14,467 nucleotides of DNA from JBFHIZ01 sp041596215. Lineage in GTDB: Bacteria; Bacillota; Clostridia; Lachnospirales; Lachnospiraceae. The translations under genes were made by a program, and so were the position numbers. Of the stretch, positions 1 through 7,357 are shown piece by piece; position 1 is the first letter of the stretch, and every line of letters begins with the position of its first letter. The stretch spans positions 1 to 14,467 of the forward strand of contig JBFHIZ010000047.1 of assembly GCA_041596215.1 (NCBI GenBank), written 5' to 3'. Under the pieces are notes generated by a model that saw only the letters and a program-made list of their open reading frames with translations, did no database searches and was not told the origin of the DNA.

Positions 1-51
1 AAAGTATTGTAATATTAATTTTAGTAAATTGGTTATAAGAAAAGGGAAAGC

Positions 52-963
52 ATGAGCAGTTTAGGTTATAATATTGTAGAATATATTATGAAAATTTCAG
101 GAACAAAGAAATTTTTGCAGTTAGATGAAAAAAAAATGAAAGAAGAATTGGAAAAAAATGAAAATAAAATTACACATGTTCCATCCAAAAGCATGCGAAA
201 GAAGTACGAAATTAAAAAGATAAAAATTGATTATCAAGTTTGTTATGTTGTCTCAGCAAAACATGAAAAAGAATCGAAGGTTGTACTATTTCTTCATGGG
301 GGTGCATATATAAAGGAAATGAATCCTTTTTACTGGGATGTGGTTTCTCGCTTGGAAAAGGACCTCAAAGCAACAATATATATTCCAATCTATCCACTTG
401 CGCCTAAAAATAATTATGAAAAAACCATGCAGATGCTTTCTAAGCTATATAAAAAAATGCGAGAAATACATAAGAGTGAAAGCATTACAGTAATTGGAGA
501 TTCTGCAGGTGGACAAATTGCACTTTCTTTCTGTATGCAAAATCAACAATTAGGATTAGAACAACCAAAGGATTTGATTTTAATTTCTCCCGTTTTATCT
601 TGCTTTTTGACAGAAGAAGAAAACGAAAAAATACAGGATATAGAAACAAAAGATGTTGTGTTATCATCCAAAATGTTTGAGACTTGTTTTAAATGGTGGA
701 CGAATAATGAGGAAAGAAATAATTATTTGGTAAATCCGATGCAAGGAGAGTTTAAGGGACTACCAAGGACTACTTTATTTTCAGGAAGTCATGATATTTT
801 AAGTGTTTTTATTGAATCATTTTTAGAGAAAGCAAAAAAAAATAGACTAGAGGTGGATTATATCAGAGGAGAGGGAATGATGCATATATGGCCATATATT
901 CCAAATATTAAGGAGTGTAAGGAAGCATATGATCAAATCATAGAAGTGATAAAACGAAATTAA
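52..963 (+). CDS. alpha/beta hydrolase, hormone-sensitive-lipase type
   Basis: A predicted 303-residue soluble esterase or deacetylase. The oxyanion-hole motif HGGAY lies at residues 82-86 and the nucleophile elbow GDSAGG at 149-154, making Ser151 the nucleophile. Asp248 (in GSHD) and His278 (in MMH) are in the expected places for the rest of the triad. HGG plus GDSAG is the signature of the HSL / alpha-beta hydrolase 3 family, and the length is normal for it. No signal peptide or membrane segment is visible, so it is probably cytoplasmic. The N-terminal 70 residues are lysine/glutamate rich and likely form the variable cap. The start is supported by an AAGGGAAAG-like site just upstream. Physiological substrate is unknown; in such families it can be acetylated sugars, short-chain esters or lipids. 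It ends 15 nt from the 3' end of the convergent tRNA gene with no obvious terminator between them. Confidence 0.9.
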   Translation: MSSLGYNIVEYIMKISGTKKFLQLDEKKMKEELEKNENKITHVPSKSMRKKYEIKKIKIDYQVCYVVSAKHEKESKVVLFLHGGAYIKEMNPFYWDVVSRLEKDLKATIYIPIYPLAPKNNYEKTMQMLSKLYKKMREIHKSESITVIGDSAGGQIALSFCMQNQQLGLEQPKDLILISPVLSCFLTEEENEKIQDIETKDVVLSSKMFETCFKWWTNNEERNNYLVNPMQGEFKGLPRTTLFSGSHDILSVFIESFLEKAKKNRLEVDYIRGEGMMHIWPYIPNIKECKEAYDQIIEVIKRN

Positions 964-978
964 ATGTTTAAATTGAAA

Positions 979-1052
979 TCGATGCGACGGGATTTGAACC
1001 CACGACCTCTGCGTCCCGAACGCAGCGCTCTACCAAACTGAGCCACGCATCG
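979..1052 (-). tRNA. tRNA-Pro(CGG)
   Basis: On the minus strand the sequence folds as a 74-nt cloverleaf. The acceptor stem CGATGCG/CGCATCG has 7 perfect pairs. The D arm is GCTC/GAGC, the anticodon stem CTGCG/CGCAG closes the loop TTCGGGA, and the T arm GTGGG/CCCGT (two wobble pairs) closes TTCAAAT. The anticodon is CGG, read at plus-strand positions 1016-1018. The discriminator base is A, and no CCA is encoded after it. It decodes CCG, a proline codon that should be rare in a genome this A+T rich. Confidence 0.95.
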
Positions 1053-1071
1053 AAGTGAAACATATGAAAAA

Positions 1072-1100
1072 ATAATACAATATGTGATTGCGAATGTCAA
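1072..1100 (-). promoter_or_regulatory. SigA-type promoter of tRNA-Pro
   Basis: Minus strand: a perfect -35 TTGACA (1095-1100), a 17-nt spacer and -10 TATTAT (1072-1077, 5 of 6 consensus bases). This puts the transcription start near 1065, about 13 nt before the mature tRNA 5' end. It is the strongest housekeeping promoter in the window by eye, as expected for a tRNA gene. Confidence 0.85.
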
Positions 1101-1125
1101 TTTAAAAAAATATAGGATACAAAAG

Positions 1126-1156
1126 AGGAAGCATCGAATAGAAAGCGAGACTTCCT
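1126..1156 (-). terminator. probable terminator after the chemoreceptor operon
   Basis: AGGAAG (1126-1131) pairs with CTTCCT (1151-1156), with an inner TCG/CGA pairing. On the minus strand the hairpin is followed by CTCTTTTG, so it can end transcription of the chemoreceptor genes before the tRNA promoter. The plus strand has a run of six T after it, so it could also stop read-through from the left. The loop is rather large, so the call is moderate. Confidence 0.5.
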
Positions 1157-1169
1157 TTTTTGCATAAAA

Positions 1170-2855
1170 TTATATATTTTTAAAAATAGATACTTCTTTT
1201 GAAAGATTATTTGAAATTTCTTTTGTGTTATTTGCGCTACTGTCAATTTGATTTAGTGCAGATACTAAATTAGATGTATTTTCAGAAACAATGGAAATAC
1301 CACTTGCACATTCGTCAACCGTTGAGGTAATACCTTCTACGCTAGCGTTAATTTGAAAGATTTCAGATTCTACTTTTTCGGTATCGCGTGCAATTTGATC
1401 AACAATATTTTTGATATCGTTTGCATCGGTACAATATTGATCGGTGGTAGAGACGAATTTTTCATAATCACTTAGCACAGCATCCTTTACAAAGGTTAAC
1501 ATGCGATCGGAATCATTTGCAAGAGCATTAACTGCATCAATGACAAGCTCACTGATTTCTTGTATGCTATTTGCAGTATCTTTACTTGTTTCAGCTAATA
1601 CACGGATTTCATCAGCTACGACAGCAAATCCTTTTCCGGCCTCACCAGCTCTTGCAGCTTCAATGGAAGCATTTAATGCAAGTAAATTTGTTTGTCCTGC
1701 AATACTTAAGATTTCAGAAGTTAAGCCACCAATTTTATCTGCATTTTTTGAATTTGCAATCGCTTTTTCTAAAGCATCTTTGATTTTCAAAAGAATAGAA
1801 ATGGTAGTGTTTTTACCATTTGTAGCTTGTAAATCGAGTGCTTGAGAGCGAAGATTAATTTCTTTAGCTAAATCCTTACCAACATTAATTTCTTGCATGA
1901 CACTAGAGGTAGAAGATAGAACTTCACTTAAGTTGGTATCAAGGTTTTGTATGGTAGCAGAAATTTCCTGCATACTAGCGGAAAGCTGTTGTAAGGTAGC
2001 GGAAACATCATTTACACTAGAATTTGATAAAGTAACCTGACTTACAACTTCATTAACAGAGTCATCTAATCTGGTTGATTCTATTTGTAGTTTTTTCATG
2101 ACAATTTGCAAGCGATTTAAAAATGTGTTGACACCATTTGTTAATATAGAAATCTCATCTTTTGAATTAATTTTTATACGTTTGGTTAAATCTCCATTTT
2201 TATGATTGATATCAGTAATGATGGAAGTTAATTGTTTTTCCGAAGAAGTTAAAGCTTTACTAACCGTAACATGAACAAGAAGAATCGAAAAAATAATAAT
2301 AATGACTAAAATAATAAGTGTCATATAAACATTTCGAATTGCTTTTGCTGATGCGTTTTGCATAGTGACCACACTATGCTGTGCAATTTCATCTACTTGA
2401 AGTTCAAGAGAATTTATAAGAGAGTCCATATTATCTGCTTCATCAAATAAACTTACAAGAGATTCTCCTGCATTATATTCAGAAATATAAGTTTCAACGG
2501 CGGTTTGAAAAGAATCTAAGGTAAGATCTAATTCTGGTGCGTCTACCAAATAGAAGGTGTCTTTTAATTTTTGTGAAGTAGAGATGATATTGTTAAGATG
2601 TTCCTTTACTAAAAGGTCGGTTTCTGAAAGAGTAGCATTGTTGTTCTTATATTTTGCAACTGCCTGCTGTATTTGACTTTCACTTGAGGATAAATCACTT
2701 ATCAAAATATAGGCATTAATACTTTCTTCCGTAATTATCTTGGAATTGTTGTAGATACTTGTTGCTCCCGTTCTAGATAAAACAATACTAATAATTGCAA
2801 CAATAAATATTAGAATAAGAGACCCGATGATTTTTATACTAATTTTTTTTCTCAT
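1170..2855 (-). CDS. methyl-accepting chemotaxis protein (second gene of the pair)
   Basis: A 561-residue transmembrane chemoreceptor that would control CheA through CheW. Order of parts: short cytoplasmic N-terminus, TM1 at about 6-27, an extracytoplasmic helical region of about 145 residues, TM2 at about 175-196, HAMP at about 197-252 (GDLTKRI at 221-227), then a long coiled-coil signalling domain. The conserved hairpin tip around residues 386-420 contains GQTNLLALNASIEAARAG and GFAVVADEIR. The sensor region is too short for a dCache domain and looks like a small four-helix-bundle type. There is no CheR-binding pentapeptide tail; the protein ends in EVSIFKNI, close to the end of its neighbour. 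The start is supported by GGGGAGGTGG upstream. Its ATG overlaps the stop of the upstream receptor (ATGA), so translation is probably coupled. Ligand unknown; the sugar-sensing genes across the divergent promoter suggest a sugar or sugar-loaded binding protein (inference). Confidence 0.93.
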   Translation of the reverse strand: MRKKISIKIIGSLILIFIVAIISIVLSRTGATSIYNNSKIITEESINAYILISDLSSSESQIQQAVAKYKNNNATLSETDLLVKEHLNNIISTSQKLKDTFYLVDAPELDLTLDSFQTAVETYISEYNAGESLVSLFDEADNMDSLINSLELQVDEIAQHSVVTMQNASAKAIRNVYMTLIILVIIIIFSILLVHVTVSKALTSSEKQLTSIITDINHKNGDLTKRIKINSKDEISILTNGVNTFLNRLQIVMKKLQIESTRLDDSVNEVVSQVTLSNSSVNDVSATLQQLSASMQEISATIQNLDTNLSEVLSSTSSVMQEINVGKDLAKEINLRSQALDLQATNGKNTTISILLKIKDALEKAIANSKNADKIGGLTSEILSIAGQTNLLALNASIEAARAGEAGKGFAVVADEIRVLAETSKDTANSIQEISELVIDAVNALANDSDRMLTFVKDAVLSDYEKFVSTTDQYCTDANDIKNIVDQIARDTEKVESEIFQINASVEGITSTVDECASGISIVSENTSNLVSALNQIDSSANNTKEISNNLSKEVSIFKNI

Positions 2856-4573
2856 GATATGGCCACCTCCCCTATGTTTTTGAAGATATCAACCTCAGCT
2901 TTAAGATCTTCGGAAATAGATTGATTGTTTTTTACGACAGAAGAAACTTGAGAAATAGAAGTCACTAATTCTCCAATATTTTCTGCAACGTGTGCGGTGC
3001 CATAGGAACTTTCTTGAACAGAAGAATTGATTTCATCAATACCTTGATTCATATTAGTGATAGCTTTTTCTAGAATTGCAATGTTAGAAGCAATGTTCTC
3101 AACTAACCCTGTGGTACGTAAGGCATCTTGCTGATAGGAATCAGTAGTTTCAACGAACAAATCATAATCATGGAGAACGGTATTATCTACAAAAGAAATC
3201 ATTTCCTCTGCATTTGTTACAAGAACAGATACAGCTTCTGTTACCATTTCACTAATTTGGATAATATTACTTGCTGCAATTCTAGAATTTTCGGCAAGTT
3301 CTCGAATTTCGTCAGCAACCACAGCAAAACCAGTTCCAGCAGCACCAGCTCTAGCAGCTTCAATGGAAGCATTTAATGCTAATAGATTGGTTTGACCTGA
3401 GACATTTAGAATGTTTCCGGTAAGACCTTTGATTTTTTCAGCCTGTTTACTGTTATTGATTGAATGTTTTAATACGGATTGAATTTCGGATAACATATGG
3501 GTAGTGTTTTCTTTTCCTGAAAGAGCTTCTTTTCTTAAATTGATGGAACGCGCTTGTATTTTTTGAGAAAGAGATTTTCCATCTTTTGTCTGTGTAGATA
3601 CGGAAACAATTACCTTTGCCAGACTGGCAATTCCCTGATTAACAAGAGAAATTGTAGCAGATACTTCTTGCATACTAGCAGAAATTTCTTCCATAGAAGC
3701 AGAGACATCGGTAACATTATTATCAGAAATAGAAACTTGTGCTTGAATATCGTCAATAGAAGAATTCAAGAGGTAAGTATTTTTTGTAACACTTAACATT
3801 ATGTTTTGAAGATTTCCAATAAATTGATTTATTCCAGAAACGAGAGCACCGACTTCATCTTTGGATTTACAGAGAATTCGTGCAGTTAAATCTCCTTGGT
3901 CATTTTCCACGTCAGAAACAATGGTTTTTAAATGTTTATTGGCTTTCTTTATTGGGTGAATAACAGAAAATTCAACAAAAATAATTGTGAGTACTAAAGA
4001 AACGATTAACACTAAGTATAAGTATATATTTTGAATTTTCGATGATTTATAAACAAGATCCAAATCTTCTTGTGCTTCTAAAGAACGAATTAATACGAGA
4101 GAATACATTTCGTCGAAAGAAACCTCAAGTTCTGAAATGGAAGAAATAATATCTTCATATGAGACGTCATCATTTTCTTGCAGGCGAGAAAGAATGTCAC
4201 TGAAATTTTCGGTTGAAATTTGAAAAGCAGCAATTGCTGTGTCGATTTCTGAATTATGAAAAGAGCTAACTGTTTCAGAAAGAGAAAGAAAAGATGTTGT
4301 AAATAAATCAAGCTCACTACTCATATCAGTAGCAACATTTTCTCGTATTTTACCGGTAGAATTGCGAATAAGCTCAACATCCTTTTGCATTCGCTCAAAA
4401 CCACTATTTAGATTACCTAGAAGAGCAATACTTTCATAACATTCATTTACCATGGTTTCAGAACTTTCTGACATTCTTGCAACGATATTTGTAGCAATCA
4501 AATTACAAATAATAGCGGAAAGAAAAAGAAAAACAATGGCAAATAATACTTTTATACTTATGTGCTTTTTCAT
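2852..4573 (-). CDS. methyl-accepting chemotaxis protein (first gene of the pair)
   Basis: A paralogue of the downstream receptor, 573 residues from the preferred start. In numbering from the longer 575-residue frame it has TM1 at about 9-30, an extracytoplasmic helical region of about 155 residues, TM2 at about 185-207, a HAMP domain (GDLTARI near 229-235) and a signalling domain. The hairpin tip GQTNLLALNASIEAARAG is near 395-412, followed by GFAVVADEIRELAE. An in-frame ATG at 4579 directly abuts the Shine-Dalgarno GGAG (4580-4583), leaving no spacing. The ATG at 4573 has a normal 6-nt spacing and is preferred, so the protein begins MKKHISIK, like its paralogue's MRKKISIK. The sensor part is four-helix-bundle-like with no Cache domain visible. 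The C-terminus VDIFKNIGEVAIS resembles the paralogue but is slightly longer; no CheR pentapeptide. It is the promoter-proximal gene of a two-receptor operon. Confidence 0.93.
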   Translation of the reverse strand: MKKHISIKVLFAIVFLFLSAIICNLIATNIVARMSESSETMVNECYESIALLGNLNSGFERMQKDVELIRNSTGKIRENVATDMSSELDLFTTSFLSLSETVSSFHNSEIDTAIAAFQISTENFSDILSRLQENDDVSYEDIISSISELEVSFDEMYSLVLIRSLEAQEDLDLVYKSSKIQNIYLYLVLIVSLVLTIIFVEFSVIHPIKKANKHLKTIVSDVENDQGDLTARILCKSKDEVGALVSGINQFIGNLQNIMLSVTKNTYLLNSSIDDIQAQVSISDNNVTDVSASMEEISASMQEVSATISLVNQGIASLAKVIVSVSTQTKDGKSLSQKIQARSINLRKEALSGKENTTHMLSEIQSVLKHSINNSKQAEKIKGLTGNILNVSGQTNLLALNASIEAARAGAAGTGFAVVADEIRELAENSRIAASNIIQISEMVTEAVSVLVTNAEEMISFVDNTVLHDYDLFVETTDSYQQDALRTTGLVENIASNIAILEKAITNMNQGIDEINSSVQESSYGTAHVAENIGELVTSISQVSSVVKNNQSISEDLKAEVDIFKNIGEVAIS

Positions 4574-4579
4574 AAACAT

Positions 4580-4587
4580 CTCCTTTT
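4580..4587 (-). promoter_or_regulatory. ribosome binding site that decides the chemoreceptor start
   Basis: On the minus strand AAAAGGAG ends immediately before the ATG at 4579 and 6 nt before the ATG at 4573. Normal spacing favours initiation at 4573, removing two residues from the longest frame. Confidence 0.7.
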
Positions 4588-4607
4588 CTATATTGTTATA
4601 ATATAAT

Positions 4608-4648
4608 TAGTATATCATATAAAAAACGATAGTAAATTGAATATACTA
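4608..4648. repeat. 8-bp inverted repeat in the divergent control region
   Basis: TAGTATAT (4608-4615) and ATATACTA (4641-4648) are exact reverse complements, with centres 33 bp apart. The left arm covers the candidate -10 of the chemoreceptor operon. It is a possible operator, but A+T-rich pairs like this also arise by chance. Confidence 0.35.
4609..4636 (-). promoter_or_regulatory. candidate promoter of the chemoreceptor operon
   Basis: Minus strand: -35 TTTACT (4631-4636, 4 of 6), 16-nt spacer, -10 TATACT (4609-4614, 5 of 6), giving a leader of about 30 nt. The -10 lies inside the left arm of an 8-bp inverted repeat. A second minus-strand -10, a perfect TATAAT at 4664-4669, has only a poor -35, so it may be activator-dependent or spurious. 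I see no SigD/sigma-28 flagellar-type promoter. Confidence 0.4.
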
Positions 4649-4657
4649 GCAGATTTT

Positions 4658-4717
4658 ACTACGATTATAGGACATTATTGTGATTACAAAAGGGTATATT
4701 GTATGGGGTTTCGTAGT
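4658..4717. repeat. 7-bp inverted repeat spanning the divergent promoters
   Basis: ACTACGA (4658-4664) and TCGTAGT (4711-4717) are exact reverse complements, with centres 53 bp apart, close to five helical turns. The left arm touches a perfect minus-strand TATAAT. The right arm falls in the spacer of the candidate plus-strand promoter. It could be a looping operator shared by both directions (inference). Confidence 0.35.
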
Positions 4718-4727
4718 GTGCTAAACT
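4699..4727 (+). promoter_or_regulatory. weak candidate promoter of the sensor operon
   Basis: Plus strand: TTGTAT (4699-4704), 17-nt spacer, TAAACT (4722-4727). Both elements are poor matches, as might be expected for a regulated promoter. An alternative -10 is TATATT at 4695-4700, without a convincing -35. Confidence 0.22.
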
Positions 4728-4759
4728 AAGAATAACTCTGGAAATGGAAAGGAAATAAA

Positions 4760-5833
4760 ATGAAGAAGAAATTTTTTAGTTCCTATTTATTAAGTTGGAT
4801 CATTGCAATTATCGCAATTGGAAGTATTATTGCGTTTTCATTTCAGGCCTTTCGAATTGAAAATGCGGAAGCTTTAATTGATACAAAAGAATACAAATAT
4901 CACTTTGTAATGATTGTGGAAAATCGTGAATCAACATTTTGGCAAGATGTTTATTTAAGTGCAAAAGCAGAGGGAGAAAAGAACGGAGCGTTAGTAGAAC
5001 TTATAGGGGATAATATTTCGGAAGAATATTCGGTAAGTGAACTACTAGAAATTGCGATTTATCAAGAGGTGGATGGAATTCTCTTAGAACCATCATCGGA
5101 AGAAAATATGGAAGAATTAATTAATACTGCGGTTGAAAAAGGCATTCCCGTGGTAACCCTAATGAATGATATCCAAACATCCAAGAGACAAACGTTTGTT
5201 GGAATTAGTAAATATAATTTGGGAGAAAAATATGGGAATGAATTACTGCGAATACTAAATGAAGACTCAGAAAACAATCTTGAAACAAAGGATGAATCAA
5301 TAAATATCGTTGTTTTAGAAGCAAATAGGGACGCAAATAGTAATGGTGTTAATTATAATAATGAACAAATATATGCAGGAATTATTAGTACCGTACACAT
5401 ACCTAATGTTAACATTATTTCTATGGAAATAAATAATGTGAGTGCATTTGGAGCGGAAGAATATATAAGAAATTTAATTATGGAAACTTCGATAAAAGCT
5501 GATGTTATAGTATGTGTGAATTTGACACAAACAGAAAGTACATGTCAAGCGGTAATTGATTTTAATAAGGTCGGTGAAACAAGAATTCTTGGATACTTTG
5601 TTTCAGATACCGTATTAGATGCAATTGAAACAGGAGTTATGGATGCAACTTTCGTTGTTGATACAGAAGAAATAGGAGCAGAAAGTATAAATCGTTTAGT
5701 GGAACACCTAGAAGAGAAGCGTGTAACGGATTATGTTTCTATTAATATAGAAATGATTGATAAAATGAATGTAGCAGAATATAGAAATAATACGGAAGAA
5801 GTAATACAGGAGAGAGAAAATGTGGCGCGATAA
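4760..5833 (+). CDS. membrane-anchored sugar-binding-like sensor protein (XylFII-like)
   Basis: A 357-residue protein with the fold pattern of type I periplasmic sugar-binding proteins. A hydrophobic segment at about 10-30 follows MKKKFF. There is no lipobox cysteine and no clear signal peptidase site, so it is probably held by an uncleaved membrane anchor. The body begins near residue 47 (YHFVMIVENRESTFW). Family-like blocks follow: VDGILLEPSS (104-113), IPVVTLMND (129-137), NVAL-like strand VIVCVNLTQTEST (249-261) and GVMDATFVVDTEEIG (292-306). It lacks the AYDR and GQDAD motifs kept by the two downstream binding lipoproteins, so its ligand pocket has diverged. Its stop lies 14 nt inside the histidine kinase gene, implying coupled synthesis. 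By position and anchoring it matches XylFII of the C. beijerinckii XylFII-LytS-YesN system, where the protein presents D-xylose to the kinase. A role in sensing rather than transport is inferred; the sugar is not proven. Confidence 0.82.
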   Translation: MKKKFFSSYLLSWIIAIIAIGSIIAFSFQAFRIENAEALIDTKEYKYHFVMIVENRESTFWQDVYLSAKAEGEKNGALVELIGDNISEEYSVSELLEIAIYQEVDGILLEPSSEENMEELINTAVEKGIPVVTLMNDIQTSKRQTFVGISKYNLGEKYGNELLRILNEDSENNLETKDESINIVVLEANRDANSNGVNYNNEQIYAGIISTVHIPNVNIISMEINNVSAFGAEEYIRNLIMETSIKADVIVCVNLTQTESTCQAVIDFNKVGETRILGYFVSDTVLDAIETGVMDATFVVDTEEIGAESINRLVEHLEEKRVTDYVSINIEMIDKMNVAEYRNNTEEVIQERENVAR

Positions 5834-7331
5834 GATAAAAATATCAGAAATATCAATTCGCATAAAGGTAGTGACTGCTGTTATTATATGTTCTAGTATT
5901 TTGCTGGTTGCAAACTTAGTGATGTATGGAAGAATCAATAGTACAATTAATCAAATTGATAGCGTATATGAAACCAACGTGAGTTTAAACGACTTTTCGA
6001 TTACGTTAGATCATGTACAAACAAGTATGTATACTTATCTGAACACTAAAAATTCCGTTGCGTTAGAGGATTATTATAGATATGAAGCAGAATATCGGGA
6101 TATGAGTGAAAAATTAAATAAAGTTAATATAAATAGTGATGTTAAGATGATGGAAAAAACAATTTATTATCTTTCCGAAGAATACCTAACAATTGTTTCT
6201 GAAACCATACAAGCCAAACGTGGTAGGAATATTAATAAATATAATGCAACTTATGAAGAGGCAACGAAATTATATGATTATTTAAATTCGTATATCAATG
6301 CATTAAATAGAGAACAGTTTTCAAAGAATTCAGATAGTTATGCTACGTTATTAGAAACGTTACAATCTTTTGAAATGACAAGCATTATTATTATGCTTAT
6401 TATTACTGGGGTAAATATTATTACACTTATGGTTGTTTTGAGAAATTTAATGCGTCCACTGCAGGATTTAGTGATTGCGGCAAATGAAGTTGCTAGTGGA
6501 AATTTAGACATTGAACTTGTTGAACCACAATCAAAAGATGAAGTTGGTGTCGTTACAATGGCATTTAATTCTATGGTAGTAAGCATTCAAAATTATATTA
6601 CAAAATATCGAGAAAAACTTGAGCTTGAAAATAAAATGAATGAAAAAGAATTGTTAATGGAAAGCCATTTAAAAGATGCACAGCTTAAATATCTTCAAGC
6701 ACAAATAAATCCACATTTTTTATTTAATACGCTAAATGCAGGAGCGCAATTGGCCATGATGGAGGATGCGGAAAAAACATGTTTGTTTATTGAAAATATG
6801 GCAGACTTGTTTCGCTACAATGTACAAATGTTAGAGAAAGATGCTACGCTATATGAAGAATTAGAAGTAGTGGATAATTATATGTACATTATTAATGTTC
6901 GTTTTTCAAATGAAATTATTTATAAAAAACATAGTAAAGGAATTAGCCTAAAAAAAATTAAAGTTCCTAGTATGATTATTCAACCAATTATTGAAAATGC
7001 AGTAAACTATGGAATACGAGATATCGAATGGCAAGGTAAAATAGAAATCACGATAGTAGAAGAAGAAGAAAGATATGTAATAATCATAAAAGATAATGGA
7101 AAAGGAATGGATGAAAAAATGATAGAGTCAATTCAAACGGGAATATATGATAAGGAACCAAAGAAAAAATCAACCGGAATTGGATTACTTAATGTAATAA
7201 ATCGATTAAAATTATTCTATGGTAGAGAAGATGTTCTTTTCATAAAAAGTTTAGGAAAAGATTTAGGAACAAGTGTAACGATTTATATTCCGAAAGAAAA
7301 AATAAACATAGAGAATGAAAAAGATAGTTAG
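5820..7331 (+). CDS. sensor histidine kinase, YesM/LytS type
   Basis: A 503-residue membrane kinase. TM1 is at about 16-36, an extracytoplasmic region of about 150 residues follows, TM2 is at about 187-207, and HAMP runs to about 260 (ANEVASGNLDIEL, SKDEVGVV). The His_kinase domain has QINPHFLFNTLN at 295-306, with His299 as the phosphorylated residue. The HATPase domain shows an N box (QPIIENAVNYG, Asn393), DNGKGM (425-430) and TGIGLLNV (452-459). The outside region has no Cache or PBP domain. It looks all-helical, similar in kind to the four-helix sensor regions of the neighbouring chemoreceptors, and fits docking with the membrane-anchored binding protein encoded just upstream. Start supported by AGGAGAG six to eight nt upstream, inside the preceding gene. 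Expected to phosphorylate the YesN-type regulator encoded 26 nt downstream. Confidence 0.92.
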   Translation: MWRDKIKISEISIRIKVVTAVIICSSILLVANLVMYGRINSTINQIDSVYETNVSLNDFSITLDHVQTSMYTYLNTKNSVALEDYYRYEAEYRDMSEKLNKVNINSDVKMMEKTIYYLSEEYLTIVSETIQAKRGRNINKYNATYEEATKLYDYLNSYINALNREQFSKNSDSYATLLETLQSFEMTSIIIMLIITGVNIITLMVVLRNLMRPLQDLVIAANEVASGNLDIELVEPQSKDEVGVVTMAFNSMVVSIQNYITKYREKLELENKMNEKELLMESHLKDAQLKYLQAQINPHFLFNTLNAGAQLAMMEDAEKTCLFIENMADLFRYNVQMLEKDATLYEELEVVDNYMYIINVRFSNEIIYKKHSKGISLKKIKVPSMIIQPIIENAVNYGIRDIEWQGKIEITIVEEEERYVIIIKDNGKGMDEKMIESIQTGIYDKEPKKKSTGIGLLNVINRLKLFYGREDVLFIKSLGKDLGTSVTIYIPKEKINIENEKDS

Positions 7332-7342
7332 CAGATATTGAT

Positions 7343-7351
7343 AAGGTGGTG
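7343..7351 (+). promoter_or_regulatory. ribosome binding site that decides the response regulator start
   Basis: AAGGTGGTG differs from the ideal AAGGAGGTG by one base. Two in-frame GTG codons (7346, 7349) lie inside it and an ATG at 7352 is too close. The ATG at 7358 has 8-nt spacing after GGTGG and starts MYKIMIADDE, the usual N-terminus of this family. Confidence 0.75.
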
Positions 7352-7357
7352 ATGCAT

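Noticed and set aside
1655..1690. Nearly identical DNA in the two chemoreceptor genes (also near 3355-3390), as a possible repeat element.
   Set aside because: It encodes the conserved hairpin tip and is explained by protein conservation between paralogues.
1501..1845. Plus-strand open frame of 114 codons opposite a chemoreceptor.
   Set aside because: It is antisense to the highly conserved signalling domain and has no ribosome binding site or recognisable domain.
4580..4759. Search by eye for catabolite-repression (cre) sites and sigma-28 promoters in the intergenic regions.
   Set aside because: No convincing match was seen; a motif scan could still find degenerate sites.
7346..7357. GTG or ATG starts upstream of 7358 for the response regulator.
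   Set aside because: They lie inside or too near the ribosome binding site; the ATG at 7358 gives correct spacing and the usual receiver N-terminus.
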